Under the pieces are notes generated by a model. It was not told the origin of the DNA, made no database searches, and was given only the letters and a program-made list of their open reading frames with translations. Both the position numbers and the translations under genes were made by a program. 36,319 nt of DNA from an uncultured Bacteroidota bacterium (GTDB lineage: Bacteria; Bacteroidota; Bacteroidia; Bacteroidales; WCHB1-69), in assembly GCA_902774175.1 (NCBI GenBank), contig CACYHG010000018.1, positions 1-36,319 on the forward strand, in the 5' to 3' direction. This document shows, one piece after another, positions 17,501 to 24,807 of the stretch. Positions within the stretch are counted from its first letter, which is position 1, and every line of letters begins with the position of its first letter.

Positions 17501-18217
17501 ATGAAAACAAAACTTGTAAAATCAGAACCTGCGGGTAGAAGACAATGGAGTTTCCTTACGGTTGTTGCGGCGGTCGCAATGGTTATGGGCATTGGTGCAA
17601 AAGGCTACTGCCAGCAGGAACTGACGGCAATGGCTGCGGTTTCCGCCGACAAAATGAACATATTGTATGCGGGTGTTCCAAATCCGGTAACTGTCAGTTC
17701 ATCTGTTCCTGCTGAAAATCTGTATATTGATTGGGGCGGGTGTACGGCCAACGCTTTAGGTGAAGGCCGCTATGAGGTTTCGGTGCCGCTGGAACTGGTT
17801 GACCAAACTGTAAAAATCGTCGTTTCAACGGTGATGGAAGACGGAACTGTCCTGCCGATTAGAGAAATGGACTTCCGTGTAAGACAGGTTCCTGCCCCTG
17901 TCGCCTGCATTGGTGCCGGCATTTATGGAGGTAGCAGGCCGAAGGATGTCATACTCGCCAATCCGCTGATTGTCCCCCAGACCCCTAAAGAATTTGATTT
18001 TGAGTTGCTTTGGAAGGTAATGTCCTATAAAATTACCTTTTACAAGGGTGATGTGGAGGAAGCTCCCATTATGGTCAAGGGTCCCCGTTTCCCTGAGAAT
18101 ATAGTCCGTAAAATCCAAAACGCCCCCAAAGGAACAAGATTTGAAATTTCTGACATCAAGGTCCGGAGTGCTGCCGGAGAATTATATGCGCCCGATTTTA
18201 CGGTTACAATAAAGTGA
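17501..18217 (+). CDS. Stand-alone secreted protein with GldM/PorM third and fourth domains
   Basis: A 238-residue protein with a signal peptide (about residues 1-38, ending near GYCQQ). The rest looks like the last two Ig-like periplasmic domains of GldM/PorM, the T9SS motor shaft. The first part reads AAVSADKMNILYAGVPNPVT, typical of the third domain. FRVRQVPAPVACIGA then opens the fourth domain, which continues with EFDFELLWKVMSYKITFY and closes with DIKVRSAAGELYAPDFTVTI. GldM itself is about 500 residues with an N-terminal transmembrane helix and two more domains; those parts are missing here. It might bind GldN/PorN or other T9SS parts, but that is inference. It shares a perfect 78-bp DNA stretch with the lipoprotein gene at 20624. 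The ATG at 17501 starts the signal peptide. Confidence 0.8.
   Translation: MKTKLVKSEPAGRRQWSFLTVVAAVAMVMGIGAKGYCQQELTAMAAVSADKMNILYAGVPNPVTVSSSVPAENLYIDWGGCTANALGEGRYEVSVPLELVDQTVKIVVSTVMEDGTVLPIREMDFRVRQVPAPVACIGAGIYGGSRPKDVILANPLIVPQTPKEFDFELLWKVMSYKITFYKGDVEEAPIMVKGPRFPENIVRKIQNAPKGTRFEISDIKVRSAAGELYAPDFTVTIK
17896..17973 (+). repeat. 78-bp perfect direct repeat, copy 1
   Basis: These 78 bases are identical to 20779-20856. Both copies lie in the same reading frame at the start of the GldM fourth-domain homology of two genes 2.9 kb apart. Flanking sequence is similar but diverged. Confidence 0.95.
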
Positions 18218-18261
18218 CGCAGGCGGATGCGGGACGCCGTGTCTTTTGCGAATGAAAATCC

Positions 18262-18301
18262 AAAAAAATTCAATTGGCAAATATACCAATTGAATTTTTT
18301 T
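18262..18301. terminator. 16-bp perfect inverted repeat: terminator and possible operator
   Basis: Arms 18262-18277 and 18286-18301 are perfect reverse complements, separated by an 8-base loop. The outer part is an A-tract on the left and a T-tract on the right, so the hairpin works as an intrinsic terminator for the GldM-domain gene (44 bp upstream) in the + direction. It ends 2 bp before the TACTTTTG promoter core of the XRE gene, so it may also be an operator for that regulator. Confidence 0.75.
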
Positions 18302-18302
18302 G

Positions 18303-18310
18303 TACTTTTG
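18303..18310 (+). promoter_or_regulatory. -7 promoter core for the XRE regulator
   Basis: TACTTTTG is an exact TAnnTTTG match. The -33 region falls inside the perfect inverted repeat at 18262-18301. The leader to the ATG at 18364 would be about 45 nt. Confidence 0.6.
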
Positions 18311-18363
18311 CATCATGTTTAATTTAAAAGTGGCGGCAACACTTTAAATGCGGCAAATGTTTT

Positions 18364-18867
18364 ATGGATAGGAATTTACGTAAATTCATGGAGACCGAGA
18401 CACGGTCAAGAGCTCAGATTCTCGACAATCATTTTGTCGAAGTTCAGACATCTGATGGTGAAATTTTCAGAATCATGTCCGACCTTGCAAAGTATGACAG
18501 TGATGAGTACAAAAAATATGTGCTTCATTTGATTGAGTTTATCTTTGACCGGAATTTTTCCGATGATAAGGAAAACATGTGTAATCGGATAAGCCGGGAG
18601 TTTATTCTCAACGCTGTGCCCTCTATGGGGATGGATTTTGGAAACAGGCAAAGGGAACGTGTGCGTATTGGGAAACGCATTCGGGAACTTCGTGAGTCAA
18701 AAAAAATGGAAGCAAGGGATTTGGCACTTCTCACAGGCATTGATGCTGCCAATCTTTCTCGTATTGAACAGGGGAAATATTCAACCGGCGTTGATATTCT
18801 TTCCCGCATTGCTATAGTTTTGGATGCCCATCTTGATTTGATTCCAAACTCGCAAAAAGAGATTTAA
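18364..18867 (+). CDS. XRE-family transcriptional regulator
   Basis: A 167-residue cytoplasmic DNA-binding protein. The C-terminal HTH_3/XRE domain lies at about residues 102-160: RIGKRIRELRESKKMEARDL, then ALLTGIDAANLSRIEQGKYS with the recognition helix, then DILSRIAIVLDAHLDLI. The N-terminal 95 residues are charged and helical and not recognised; they may sense a signal or form dimers. The DNA is clearly AT-richer than the flanking housekeeping genes. The CoiA-like nuclease gene starts 20 bp downstream and is probably co-transcribed. The promoter overlaps a perfect 16-bp inverted repeat, so self-regulation is plausible. It could also be the antitoxin-like or control protein of a two-gene module with the nuclease. 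Confidence 0.85.
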   Translation: MDRNLRKFMETETRSRAQILDNHFVEVQTSDGEIFRIMSDLAKYDSDEYKKYVLHLIEFIFDRNFSDDKENMCNRISREFILNAVPSMGMDFGNRQRERVRIGKRIRELRESKKMEARDLALLTGIDAANLSRIEQGKYSTGVDILSRIAIVLDAHLDLIPNSQKEI

Positions 18868-18887
18868 AACCCTTAAAAAAGAATTAT

Positions 18888-19949
18888 ATGCATCTTATTA
18901 CATACGGAAAAGATAAAATAACTGGAGAACCTCGTTATATTGAAGATGTTCCAAGAGGATTGGATTGTAATTGTGTTTGTCCTGAATGCGGCAGTAAATT
19001 GGAAGCGCATAAGGGCAATGTGCAACGTCACCATTTTCAGCACTATTCGGTTGCGGAATGTAAAGGGGCGTATGAAAGCCAGTTGCATTTGTTGTCCAAA
19101 GCAATAATAGAGGAAAACAAGGCTTTGATGTTGCCTTTATATGAAGGGAAATATTGTTCTTTGCAACAAAAAAGGCAAAGTTTCACGGAGGTGGTTCAGG
19201 AATGTGCACAAGATGACCTGCAACCGGATTGCCTATGCAAATATATGGATGAACATGGTAATGAACAAACACTATGGGTGGAGATATTCTACAGTCATGC
19301 TGTTGATGATGAAAAAGCTCGGAAAATCCAAGAGCGGCATATCGCCTGTGTTGAGATTGATGTCAGTTCATTGTTCAGAGATGTAGAAGCGATAGATAAG
19401 GATGTTTTGACAGATTTCTTGCTTAACCGTCCCGATTGCCGTTATTGGATAAACAACCCGCAAGGAGATGAAAAAGTGCTGACAAAGGCAGCTGAAATTC
19501 GTAGTCAGGAAAGTATTATCAGTTTTATCATCAAACACTCAGATGATGAAAGTTGCCTGCATCTCTTTCACGCAATAACTTATTGTCTGTTTTCAACGGG
19601 TTATCGTTTGTTGTCAAAAGACGATAGTCGTTTGTATAGGTTTATTAAAGAATACCAATCAAGCTATGAATCTCTAAATCCGGTATTGCAACGGCGTTAT
19701 GTAAGTGCTTTGCAGATGCTACTATGCAACCTTGTTGTGACAGGGAGATATAATGTTAAAGGTTTCACAATTGAGAAACAACTTTATGCGATATGTTATG
19801 ACCGTAATGATTTGGTAAAACATTTGCCTCAATATGTGAGTGACGTACTTCGTTTTGGAGAAAGTCTAATTCAGAAGCAACGCGTTAGACAGAGTTCATC
19901 ACGATATTATTATAATGGATATAAATTTGTAAAAAGACGTAGGTTTTAA
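18888..19949 (+). CDS. CoiA-like predicted nuclease with zinc-binding N-terminus
   Basis: A 353-residue protein resembling the CoiA competence/nuclease family. The N-terminus holds CNCVCPECGSKLEAHKG (residues 27-43) and RHHFQHYS (about 47-54), a Cys/His cluster that could bind zinc. AYESQLHLLSKAIIEE (61-76) matches the E-x3-H helix before the nuclease core. TLWVEIFYSHAVDDEKARKI (128-147) followed by ERHIACVEIDVSSL fits a PD-(D/E)xK-type core with Glu132 and a downstream Lys as candidate catalytic residues. Similar proteins sit in competence loci of Firmicutes and scattered in accessory regions elsewhere. The C-terminal half (from about residue 200) is not recognised and ends in a basic Arg/Lys/Tyr tail. 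DNA is AT-rich, suggesting transfer. It is preceded by an XRE gene; a defence or mobile-element role is inference. Confidence 0.7.
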   Translation: MHLITYGKDKITGEPRYIEDVPRGLDCNCVCPECGSKLEAHKGNVQRHHFQHYSVAECKGAYESQLHLLSKAIIEENKALMLPLYEGKYCSLQQKRQSFTEVVQECAQDDLQPDCLCKYMDEHGNEQTLWVEIFYSHAVDDEKARKIQERHIACVEIDVSSLFRDVEAIDKDVLTDFLLNRPDCRYWINNPQGDEKVLTKAAEIRSQESIISFIIKHSDDESCLHLFHAITYCLFSTGYRLLSKDDSRLYRFIKEYQSSYESLNPVLQRRYVSALQMLLCNLVVTGRYNVKGFTIEKQLYAICYDRNDLVKHLPQYVSDVLRFGESLIQKQRVRQSSSRYYYNGYKFVKRRRF

Positions 19950-19979
19950 CTGAATTATAAATTAATAGTAATTTTAATT

Positions 19980-20561
19980 ATGAAAAAATTGGTTTTTTTT
20001 CTCACCTGCTTCGTCATTGCAGGCACAGCGTTTTCACAACAAAACCATTTGAAATTCAAGGGCGTTCCGATTGACGGCACCTTGCAGTCTTACACCAATG
20101 CCATGAAACAGGCCGGTTTCAGTTATGAAGGCAGCCAGGACGGTGTATCCATCTTGTCCGGTGATTTTGCCGGATACAAAGGATGTGTTATCGGTGTTTC
20201 CACATTGAAGAACTGTGATGTGGTCAGCCGCATTTCGGTTTTGTTTCCTGAAAGGGAAACATGGGCATCGCTACTAAACGATTATGAAACACTCAAAGCC
20301 ATGTTGACCGAAAAGTATGGAAAACCTTCGGATTCAAAAGAGGAGTTTACAGGATATATTGGGGATTATCATAATGGTCTTGTTATGAATGCTTTGAGTG
20401 AAGGGAAATATGTATGGTACACCACGTTTACTACCGAATTGGGGGATATTGAACTTACACTTGTTGGAAGCGATTATGGGTCAAAAGGAATGGTTTGTCT
20501 ACGATATTCTGACAAGGCCAACTCCGAGAAGGTGCGCAGTGCCGCTATGGATGATCTGTGA
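19980..20561 (+). CDS. Small secreted protein of a family common in Bacteroidales (unknown function)
   Basis: A 193-residue protein with a signal peptide (about residues 1-20, ending TAFSQ). The mature part opens with HLKFKGVPIDGTLQSYTNAM, then KQAGFSYEGSQDGVSILSGD. I recall this pattern from many short secreted Bacteroides/Prevotella proteins, but no function is known to me. A second conserved piece is YETLKAMLTEKYGKPSDSKE, a motif seen in proteins that compare or bind substrates in the periplasm. It starts 30 bp after the CoiA-like gene and 62 bp before the lipoprotein gene, so it may be part of the same island. Base composition is between that of the island and the housekeeping genes. Confidence 0.7.
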   Translation: MKKLVFFLTCFVIAGTAFSQQNHLKFKGVPIDGTLQSYTNAMKQAGFSYEGSQDGVSILSGDFAGYKGCVIGVSTLKNCDVVSRISVLFPERETWASLLNDYETLKAMLTEKYGKPSDSKEEFTGYIGDYHNGLVMNALSEGKYVWYTTFTTELGDIELTLVGSDYGSKGMVCLRYSDKANSEKVRSAAMDDL

Positions 20562-20623
20562 AATCTTAATTGTTCATTGAATAGTATCCTAAATTAATAG
20601 TTGAAATTAAAAATAATTGAGCG

Positions 20624-21103
20624 ATGAAAAAGAAATTGGTCTTGTTAATAGTGGGTGCCGTTCTGTTGGCATCATGTAATCGTAACGGCAGTGATAACCA
20701 GATGGGAACTGGTACAGAGGTGGATTCGGTTGAATGTGTTTCGGCATCGGAACATGTACTGACTTTTCAGGACCTGCGCCCTGTCGCCTGCATTGGTGCC
20801 GGCATTTATGGAGGTAGCAGGCCGAAGGATGTCATACTCGCCAATCCGCTGATTGTAGCCATGTCTCCCAAGGAATCCAAGTCCGATTTGCTTTGGAAGG
20901 TTATTAGCTATAAAGTTGCTTTTGACAAAGGGGATGGGAAACCTTTGTCACACATGATTGTAGATGCTCCACGTTTCCCTGAAAAAGTGAATGTTGCCAT
21001 ACGTGAGGCCTCGCCGGGAACGCAGATGATTATTTCGGACATCAAGGTGCGGAGTGATGTCGGTGAATTCTATGCGCCCGATTTTACGGTCACAATAAAG
21101 TAA
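20624..21103 (+). CDS. Lipoprotein with a GldM/PorM fourth domain
   Basis: A 159-residue protein. The lipoprotein signal ends LLASC with Cys at residue 18, followed by a short polar linker. From about residue 50 it is one GldM fourth-domain-like unit: PVACIGAGIYGGSRPKDVIL, then KSDLLWKVISYKVAFDKGDG, ending DIKVRSDVGEFYAPDFTVTI. Compared with the gene at 17501 it lacks the preceding third-domain part and has a lipobox in place of a cleavable signal. No acidic residues follow directly after the Cys, so a Bacteroidetes surface-export signal is not apparent and a periplasm-facing location is more likely. The 78-bp identical stretch with the first gene points to recent duplication or gene conversion. 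Confidence 0.8.
   Translation: MKKKLVLLIVGAVLLASCNRNGSDNQMGTGTEVDSVECVSASEHVLTFQDLRPVACIGAGIYGGSRPKDVILANPLIVAMSPKESKSDLLWKVISYKVAFDKGDGKPLSHMIVDAPRFPEKVNVAIREASPGTQMIISDIKVRSDVGEFYAPDFTVTIK
20779..20856 (+). repeat. 78-bp perfect direct repeat, copy 2
   Basis: Identical over all 78 bases to 17896-17973, in the same reading frame. The two copies flank the XRE, CoiA-like and secreted-protein genes. Confidence 0.95.
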
Positions 21104-21120
21104 GGGCTTACTGTATGCTG

Positions 21121-21330
21121 TCATGCATGCGAATATACATCCCTAACCATCTGATGCAGGTTTTCGCGCATTGTTTCAAGATCCATCATCGCAGAATCTT
21201 CGGCAACAAGTTCACGGGTGCGGTGGTTTACCAGATCCTGCACCCATCTGCGCAAGGCGGCGGCATCGCCTAGTGTCGGGTCTATTTCCATAAGAACTTC
21301 CTGATCAACATCTACAGTAACTCTACACAT
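21121..21330 (-). CDS. Orphan antitoxin-like small protein
   Basis: A 69-residue acidic protein starting MCRVTVDVDQEVLMEIDPTL and continuing into a helical part with ALRRWVQDLVNHRTRELV. The short N-terminal strand followed by two helices fits a ribbon-helix-helix type, and similar small Bacteroides/Prevotella proteins accompany type II toxins. No toxin gene (RelE, PIN, HicA or Fic type) lies next to it: on its 5' side are 228 non-coding bases, and on its 3' side is the convergent lipoprotein gene. So it is either an orphan antitoxin or a solitary regulator. Assignment is by pattern from memory and tentative. Confidence 0.6.
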   Translation of the reverse strand: MCRVTVDVDQEVLMEIDPTLGDAAALRRWVQDLVNHRTRELVAEDSAMMDLETMRENLHQMVRDVYSHA

Positions 21331-21526
21331 GGATTATAATTTATAGTTTCCAGTCAAAAATGCATTTTTTTTCATATTTAAAATTTTTTGCAAATATCCG
21401 CAAAAATCCAATTCGTTTACCACATGGATGCATAAAAATTTTCACACATAACAGAAATGTATGCCTGATAATTTCCAATAATAAAATCAGACAGTTCCGC
21501 TTCACCGTTCATATCGGGATTTTTCG

Positions 21527-21534
21527 TATTTTTG
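21527..21534 (+). promoter_or_regulatory. -7 promoter core for the acyl-CoA reductase
   Basis: TATTTTTG matches TAnnTTTG and lies 24 bp before the ATG at 21559. The rest of the 228-bp gap (21331-21558) is AT-rich; I see no other feature in it. Confidence 0.55.
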
Positions 21535-21558
21535 CAGCTTGATAAAAAATAACGGAAA

Positions 21559-22620
21559 ATGCGTCTGGAAGAACGGATAAAGGTGATGCGGGAAGTGGCC
21601 AAGTGGCTGGACGGCAGCGCGAAAAACGAGGCCAATCCGCAGATTGCAGCCTGGCTTGAAAAGTGGGACGGTGCGGTCATGCGCGAGCATTTCCACCATT
21701 CCTGGTTCATCCCGGAGTTTGTGCGCGAGGCAGCTTCGGCCCTTTCGCGGATGATTCTCGGGGAGGACGGCCATGCTCTGGAACGCTGGCTGGAACCATA
21801 CCGTCCTGCGCTGGAGGCACATGCCGGCGGACGTCGGGTCGGGGTCATCATGGCGGGGAACATACCGCTGGTGGCTTTCCACGACTTCCTTTGCGTCTTT
21901 ATGGCCGGTGACCGTTTTGTGGGTAAAATGTCCTCGCACGACACGCGGCTCTGGCCGCTGCTGTTCGAACTGCTGGAAATCATCAGTCCGGAGGCGGCGC
22001 GTCAGGCGGAACTGGTGCAGGGGCCTTGGGGCGGAGTGGATGCGGTGATCGCCACCGGCAGCGACAATTCCTCCCGCTACTTTGAATACTATTTCGGCAA
22101 ACTGCCGCACATCATCCGCGGCCACTGCAACGGCGTGGCGATACTGGACGGCAGTGAGTCGGAGGCGGAGCTGCACGGCCTGGCGAAGGACATCTGCCTC
22201 TATTTCGGCATGGGCTGCCGCAACATCTCCAAAATCTTCGTGCCGCAGGGCTACGATTTCGCCCCGCTGTTTGCCGCTCTGGACGATTTCAGGCCGCAAC
22301 TGGCATTCCACCATTCCTACCTGAACAACCTTGAATACCAGAAGACGGTTCACCTGATCAACAGCATACCCTTCTTAGACCAGGGCATCTGCATGTTCAA
22401 GGAAAACGGTGCCATAAGCTCACCAATCGGGGTTACACATTATGCCTTTTACAATAATCTGGCTGATGTGTGGCCGCAGCTGTCCGGGCCGGAGGTGCAG
22501 TGCGTGGTCTCGCGTCTGCAGGGTGAGGGCGTGGAGACTGTGCCGCCGGGCATGTCGCAGTATCCTGCGCTCGGACAGTATGCCAACGGAGTCGATACCA
22601 TGAAATTCTTATTGTCATGA
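21559..22620 (+). CDS. LuxC-family acyl-CoA reductase
   Basis: A 353-residue protein related to LuxC, which reduces long-chain acyl-CoA or acyl groups to aldehydes with NADPH. Characteristic segments are [20 protein letters not shown] (about residues 94-113), then [20 protein letters not shown] around residue 160. [20 protein letters not shown] follows (about 213-232), where the Cys is the expected acyl-accepting residue of the aldehyde-dehydrogenase-like fold. It is shorter than LuxC of luminous bacteria (about 480 residues), but similar short forms are common in Bacteroidetes, where their physiological role is unclear. Its stop overlaps the start of the ABC ATPase by 4 bp, so the two are translationally coupled. 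No luxD/E or luxAB genes are nearby. Confidence 0.85.
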   Translation: MRLEERIKVMREVAKWLDGSAKNEANPQIAAWLEKWDGAVMREHFHHSWFIPEFVREAASALSRMILGEDGHALERWLEPYRPALEAHAGGRRVGVIMAGNIPLVAFHDFLCVFMAGDRFVGKMSSHDTRLWPLLFELLEIISPEAARQAELVQGPWGGVDAVIATGSDNSSRYFEYYFGKLPHIIRGHCNGVAILDGSESEAELHGLAKDICLYFGMGCRNISKIFVPQGYDFAPLFAALDDFRPQLAFHHSYLNNLEYQKTVHLINSIPFLDQGICMFKENGAISSPIGVTHYAFYNNLADVWPQLSGPEVQCVVSRLQGEGVETVPPGMSQYPALGQYANGVDTMKFLLS

Positions 22621-23270
22621 TACAGGTAGATGATATTCGCAAATCGTATGGGAATCTGGAGGTGCTGAAGGGCATCTCGCTGTCGGTGGGCAGGGCGGAG
22701 GTGCTCTGCCTGATGGGTGCCTCCGGTGCGGGCAAGTCCACGCTGCTGCACATAATGGGCACGCTGGATGTTCCGGACTCCGGCCGCGTGCTGATGGATG
22801 GTGAGGATCTGTTCGCCATGAACGCGAAACGGCTCGCCGCCTTCCGCAACCGGCATATAGGGTTCATTTTCCAGTTCCACCATCTGCTGCCGGAATTCAC
22901 CGCGCTTGAGAACATCTGCCTGCCGGCATGGATTGCGGGCCGTCCGCGCAGGGAGGCGGAAAAGGAGGCGATGGGGCTGCTGGAGATGTTCCGTCTGACG
23001 GAGAGGGCGCAGCACAAACCGCACGAACTCTCCGGTGGGGAGCAGCAGCGTATTGCGGTGGCGCGTGCGCTTATAAACCATCCTTCGGTGGTGCTGGCGG
23101 ACGAACCCTCCGGAAACCTTGACACGGAGAATGCACGGGAACTGCACCAGTTGTTCCTGAAGTTGCGTGACCAGTTGCAGCAGACCTTCGTCATCGTGAC
23201 GCATAATCCTGATTTGTCGGAGATGGCCGACCGCACCCTCTATATGGAGGATGGCCTGTTAAAGTCCTGA
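22617..23270 (+). CDS. LolD-like ABC transporter ATPase
   Basis: A 217-residue ATP-binding protein of the LolD/MacB/FtsE group. Walker A is [15 protein letters not shown] (about residues 34-48), the Q-loop is around [17 protein letters not shown], the signature is [16 protein letters not shown] (about 138-153), and Walker B is [12 protein letters not shown]. The PEFTALEN phrase after the Q-loop is typical of LolD, which drives release of lipoproteins from the inner membrane. No permease gene is adjacent, so it would need a LolC/E-type partner elsewhere in the genome. It overlaps the acyl-CoA reductase by 4 bp and its 3' end overlaps the convergent peptidase gene by 12 bp. Confidence 0.9.
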   Translation: MIQVDDIRKSYGNLEVLKGISLSVGRAEVLCLMGASGAGKSTLLHIMGTLDVPDSGRVLMDGEDLFAMNAKRLAAFRNRHIGFIFQFHHLLPEFTALENICLPAWIAGRPRREAEKEAMGLLEMFRLTERAQHKPHELSGGEQQRIAVARALINHPSVVLADEPSGNLDTENARELHQLFLKLRDQLQQTFVIVTHNPDLSEMADRTLYMEDGLLKS

Positions 23271-23708
23271 AATCCTTTTGATTTTATGATTTAAATTTTT
23301 CCGCATCCGGTTAATTCGGCTGCGAAGCGTAAGCATTTTCCATAAAATGGAGCGGGCATGCACCCTCATGCCGTTGGAGTATTGCACGCAGCTGACCCAT
23401 CCTCTGACATCATCCGGATGGATTATTTCCCACCGGTTCTGATGGTCACCTTTCATGTACAGGGTCTTTCCGTGCATCCTGTGCAGACGGTGCACGACAT
23501 ACTGGCCGCCGTATACGAACAGCAGCACGTCACCTTTTTTGAAACGGTATCTGGTCGGTAATGCGCTGATGGTGATGAAATCCTTGCCGTTTTTCAGGAA
23601 CGGCTCCATGCTTCTGCCGACAACGCGGATGCGGACCGACCGTTTTATCCTGATACGTTCGCATACATCCTCGAAAAAAAAACGGTTTGGCAGGACAATT
23701 TCGCTCAT
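23259..23708 (-). CDS. S24/S26-type signal-peptidase-like protein without membrane anchor
   Basis: A 149-residue protein with the S24/S26 serine peptidase core. The nucleophile motif [13 protein letters not shown] gives Ser33. The strand [20 protein letters not shown] (about residues 58-77) follows, and the conserved turn [10 protein letters not shown] (84-93) comes next. No hydrophobic membrane span is present, so it is unlike standard LepB and looks soluble or peripherally bound. The tail (about 120-149) is very basic and helical. It is the last gene of a leftward four-gene group, overlapping the HprK-like gene by 4 bp. It may process a peptide handled by the PqqD/kinase proteins, but the substrate is not seen in the window. 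Confidence 0.78.
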   Translation of the reverse strand: MSEIVLPNRFFFEDVCERIRIKRSVRIRVVGRSMEPFLKNGKDFITISALPTRYRFKKGDVLLFVYGGQYVVHRLHRMHGKTLYMKGDHQNRWEIIHPDDVRGWVSCVQYSNGMRVHARSILWKMLTLRSRINRMRKNLNHKIKRISGL

Positions 23709-24562
23709 GACGGGAAAAGTTTGTCATGTAAGGCCTCAACGGCACCTGCGTCCGGCAGACAATCCAATTGCAGGACCGGAATCTCTCCAATCAGCCGTGA
23801 CACCATGGAAAGCATGTGGGACTGCATTCCGTGGTCTCTTGAGAGCGCGGGGGGAAGCGATGGCAGGATGGCGCCGATTTTTTGCAGGTTTGATGGTACT
23901 GTAATCCGGTTGAAGGGAGCCTGCACCACCCGGACTATGGCATGGATTGGGTAGTGGAGGTTGCGGTAGCATGGGGTCTTTCCGCTCCATGGCGAGCCGT
24001 AAACTTCGTAGCGGCCATTGCAGGGCGCAAGGAAAGGACCGTCATCGTTGAGCAGCATGGCTTCCGGATGACATTCGTGCCACAGCCGGCTCTGTGTGCT
24101 TTTGCCGGTACCTGATTCCCCAAGAAAAAGTATTGCCCCATCCCTGTAAACGATGCACGAGGAGTGTATCGACAGGCATCCGCGTGGGCAGCCTATAAGG
24201 TTGAAGGCCATCCATAAGGCGAAATGGAGCATTTGCCGGTCAGTGCAGCGGCTGACTTCAACATCGCCGCCAATGGTGTGGCGGAGACGGAGGCTCCTGC
24301 CGTCCGAATTTTGCATGACAAAATGGAACGAATTCCCGTCCCTGCCGAAACTGCATCTTGCGCTTGTCTGGAAATCAAACTCGTGCAATGTGTGAAATGG
24401 TGCCATTGGCAGCTCTGTGTCCAATGAAATAGTGGCGTCGCATCGGCGCGGTTCCGTAAGAAAAGGCTTGAATGCACCGGATCCGGCAGTCTGTTCCAGC
24501 CCCTCCTCTCCCGTAAGACGGACGGTCATTCCTCCGATTTCAACGTATGATTCCGAGTGCAT
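23705..24562 (-). CDS. HprK-like serine kinase-fold protein
   Basis: A 285-residue protein of the HPr kinase/phosphorylase-like fold. The Walker A loop is FLGESGTGKSTQSRL (about residues 147-160). Upstream is SIHSSCIVYRDGAIL (131-145), whose His and Ser precede the P-loop strand as in HprK relatives. LLNDDGPFLAP (170-180) offers the acidic catalytic pair, and YGSPWSGKTPCYRN (188-201) is a further conserved loop. HPr itself is not an obvious partner here. Related kinases phosphorylate the C-terminal Ser of certain lasso peptides, and others sit with PqqD genes. The start at 24562 overlaps the PqqD gene by 23 bp; the ATG at 24529 would avoid overlap but would cut into the first conserved strand, so I prefer 24562. 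Its stop overlaps the peptidase start by 4 bp. Confidence 0.8.
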   Translation of the reverse strand: MHSESYVEIGGMTVRLTGEEGLEQTAGSGAFKPFLTEPRRCDATISLDTELPMAPFHTLHEFDFQTSARCSFGRDGNSFHFVMQNSDGRSLRLRHTIGGDVEVSRCTDRQMLHFALWMAFNLIGCPRGCLSIHSSCIVYRDGAILFLGESGTGKSTQSRLWHECHPEAMLLNDDGPFLAPCNGRYEVYGSPWSGKTPCYRNLHYPIHAIVRVVQAPFNRITVPSNLQKIGAILPSLPPALSRDHGMQSHMLSMVSRLIGEIPVLQLDCLPDAGAVEALHDKLFPS

Positions 24563-24797
24563 GCAGTTCGTCGGTCCATTTTTTTGCGTCGGCGGTGGCC
24601 TGTTCCGTTCCGACCTCGTAGTTGTCGGTCAGCAGGCCGGCTGCCTCTTCCAAAGTGAATTCTTTTCCTTTCAGCTGTTCCCATAAAAAGACAGCTGTGG
24701 GGTTCAGGGAGAGCATCTTGTTCTCCTTGTCATCCTGAATCAGGACTATGTGCTCTCCGGCGACATTATGCAATGTGTATGACGGGTCTATGCGCAT
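24540..24797 (-). CDS. PqqD-family peptide chaperone
   Basis: An 85-residue protein with the winged-helix-like PqqD fold. A first strand pair carries HNVAGEHIVLIQDDKENKML, then SLNPTAVFLWEQLKGKEFTL, the most conserved PqqD block. A helical end with EQATADAKKWTDELHALGII follows. PqqD proteins bind precursor-peptide leaders and present them to modifying enzymes. Here the neighbours are a nucleotidyltransferase upstream (10-bp gap) and an HprK-like kinase downstream (overlap). No radical SAM enzyme, cyclase or precursor gene is present. Length and motif match stand-alone PqqD. Confidence 0.87.
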   Translation of the reverse strand: MRIDPSYTLHNVAGEHIVLIQDDKENKMLSLNPTAVFLWEQLKGKEFTLEEAAGLLTDNYEVGTEQATADAKKWTDELHALGIIR

Positions 24798-24807
24798 GGC
24801 TGTGGTT

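Noticed and set aside
17500..21500. An integrated prophage, conjugative element or insertion sequence as the source of the AT-rich island
   Set aside because: No integrase, transposase, relaxase or terminal inverted repeats are present; only the base composition and the 78-bp repeat hint at mobility.
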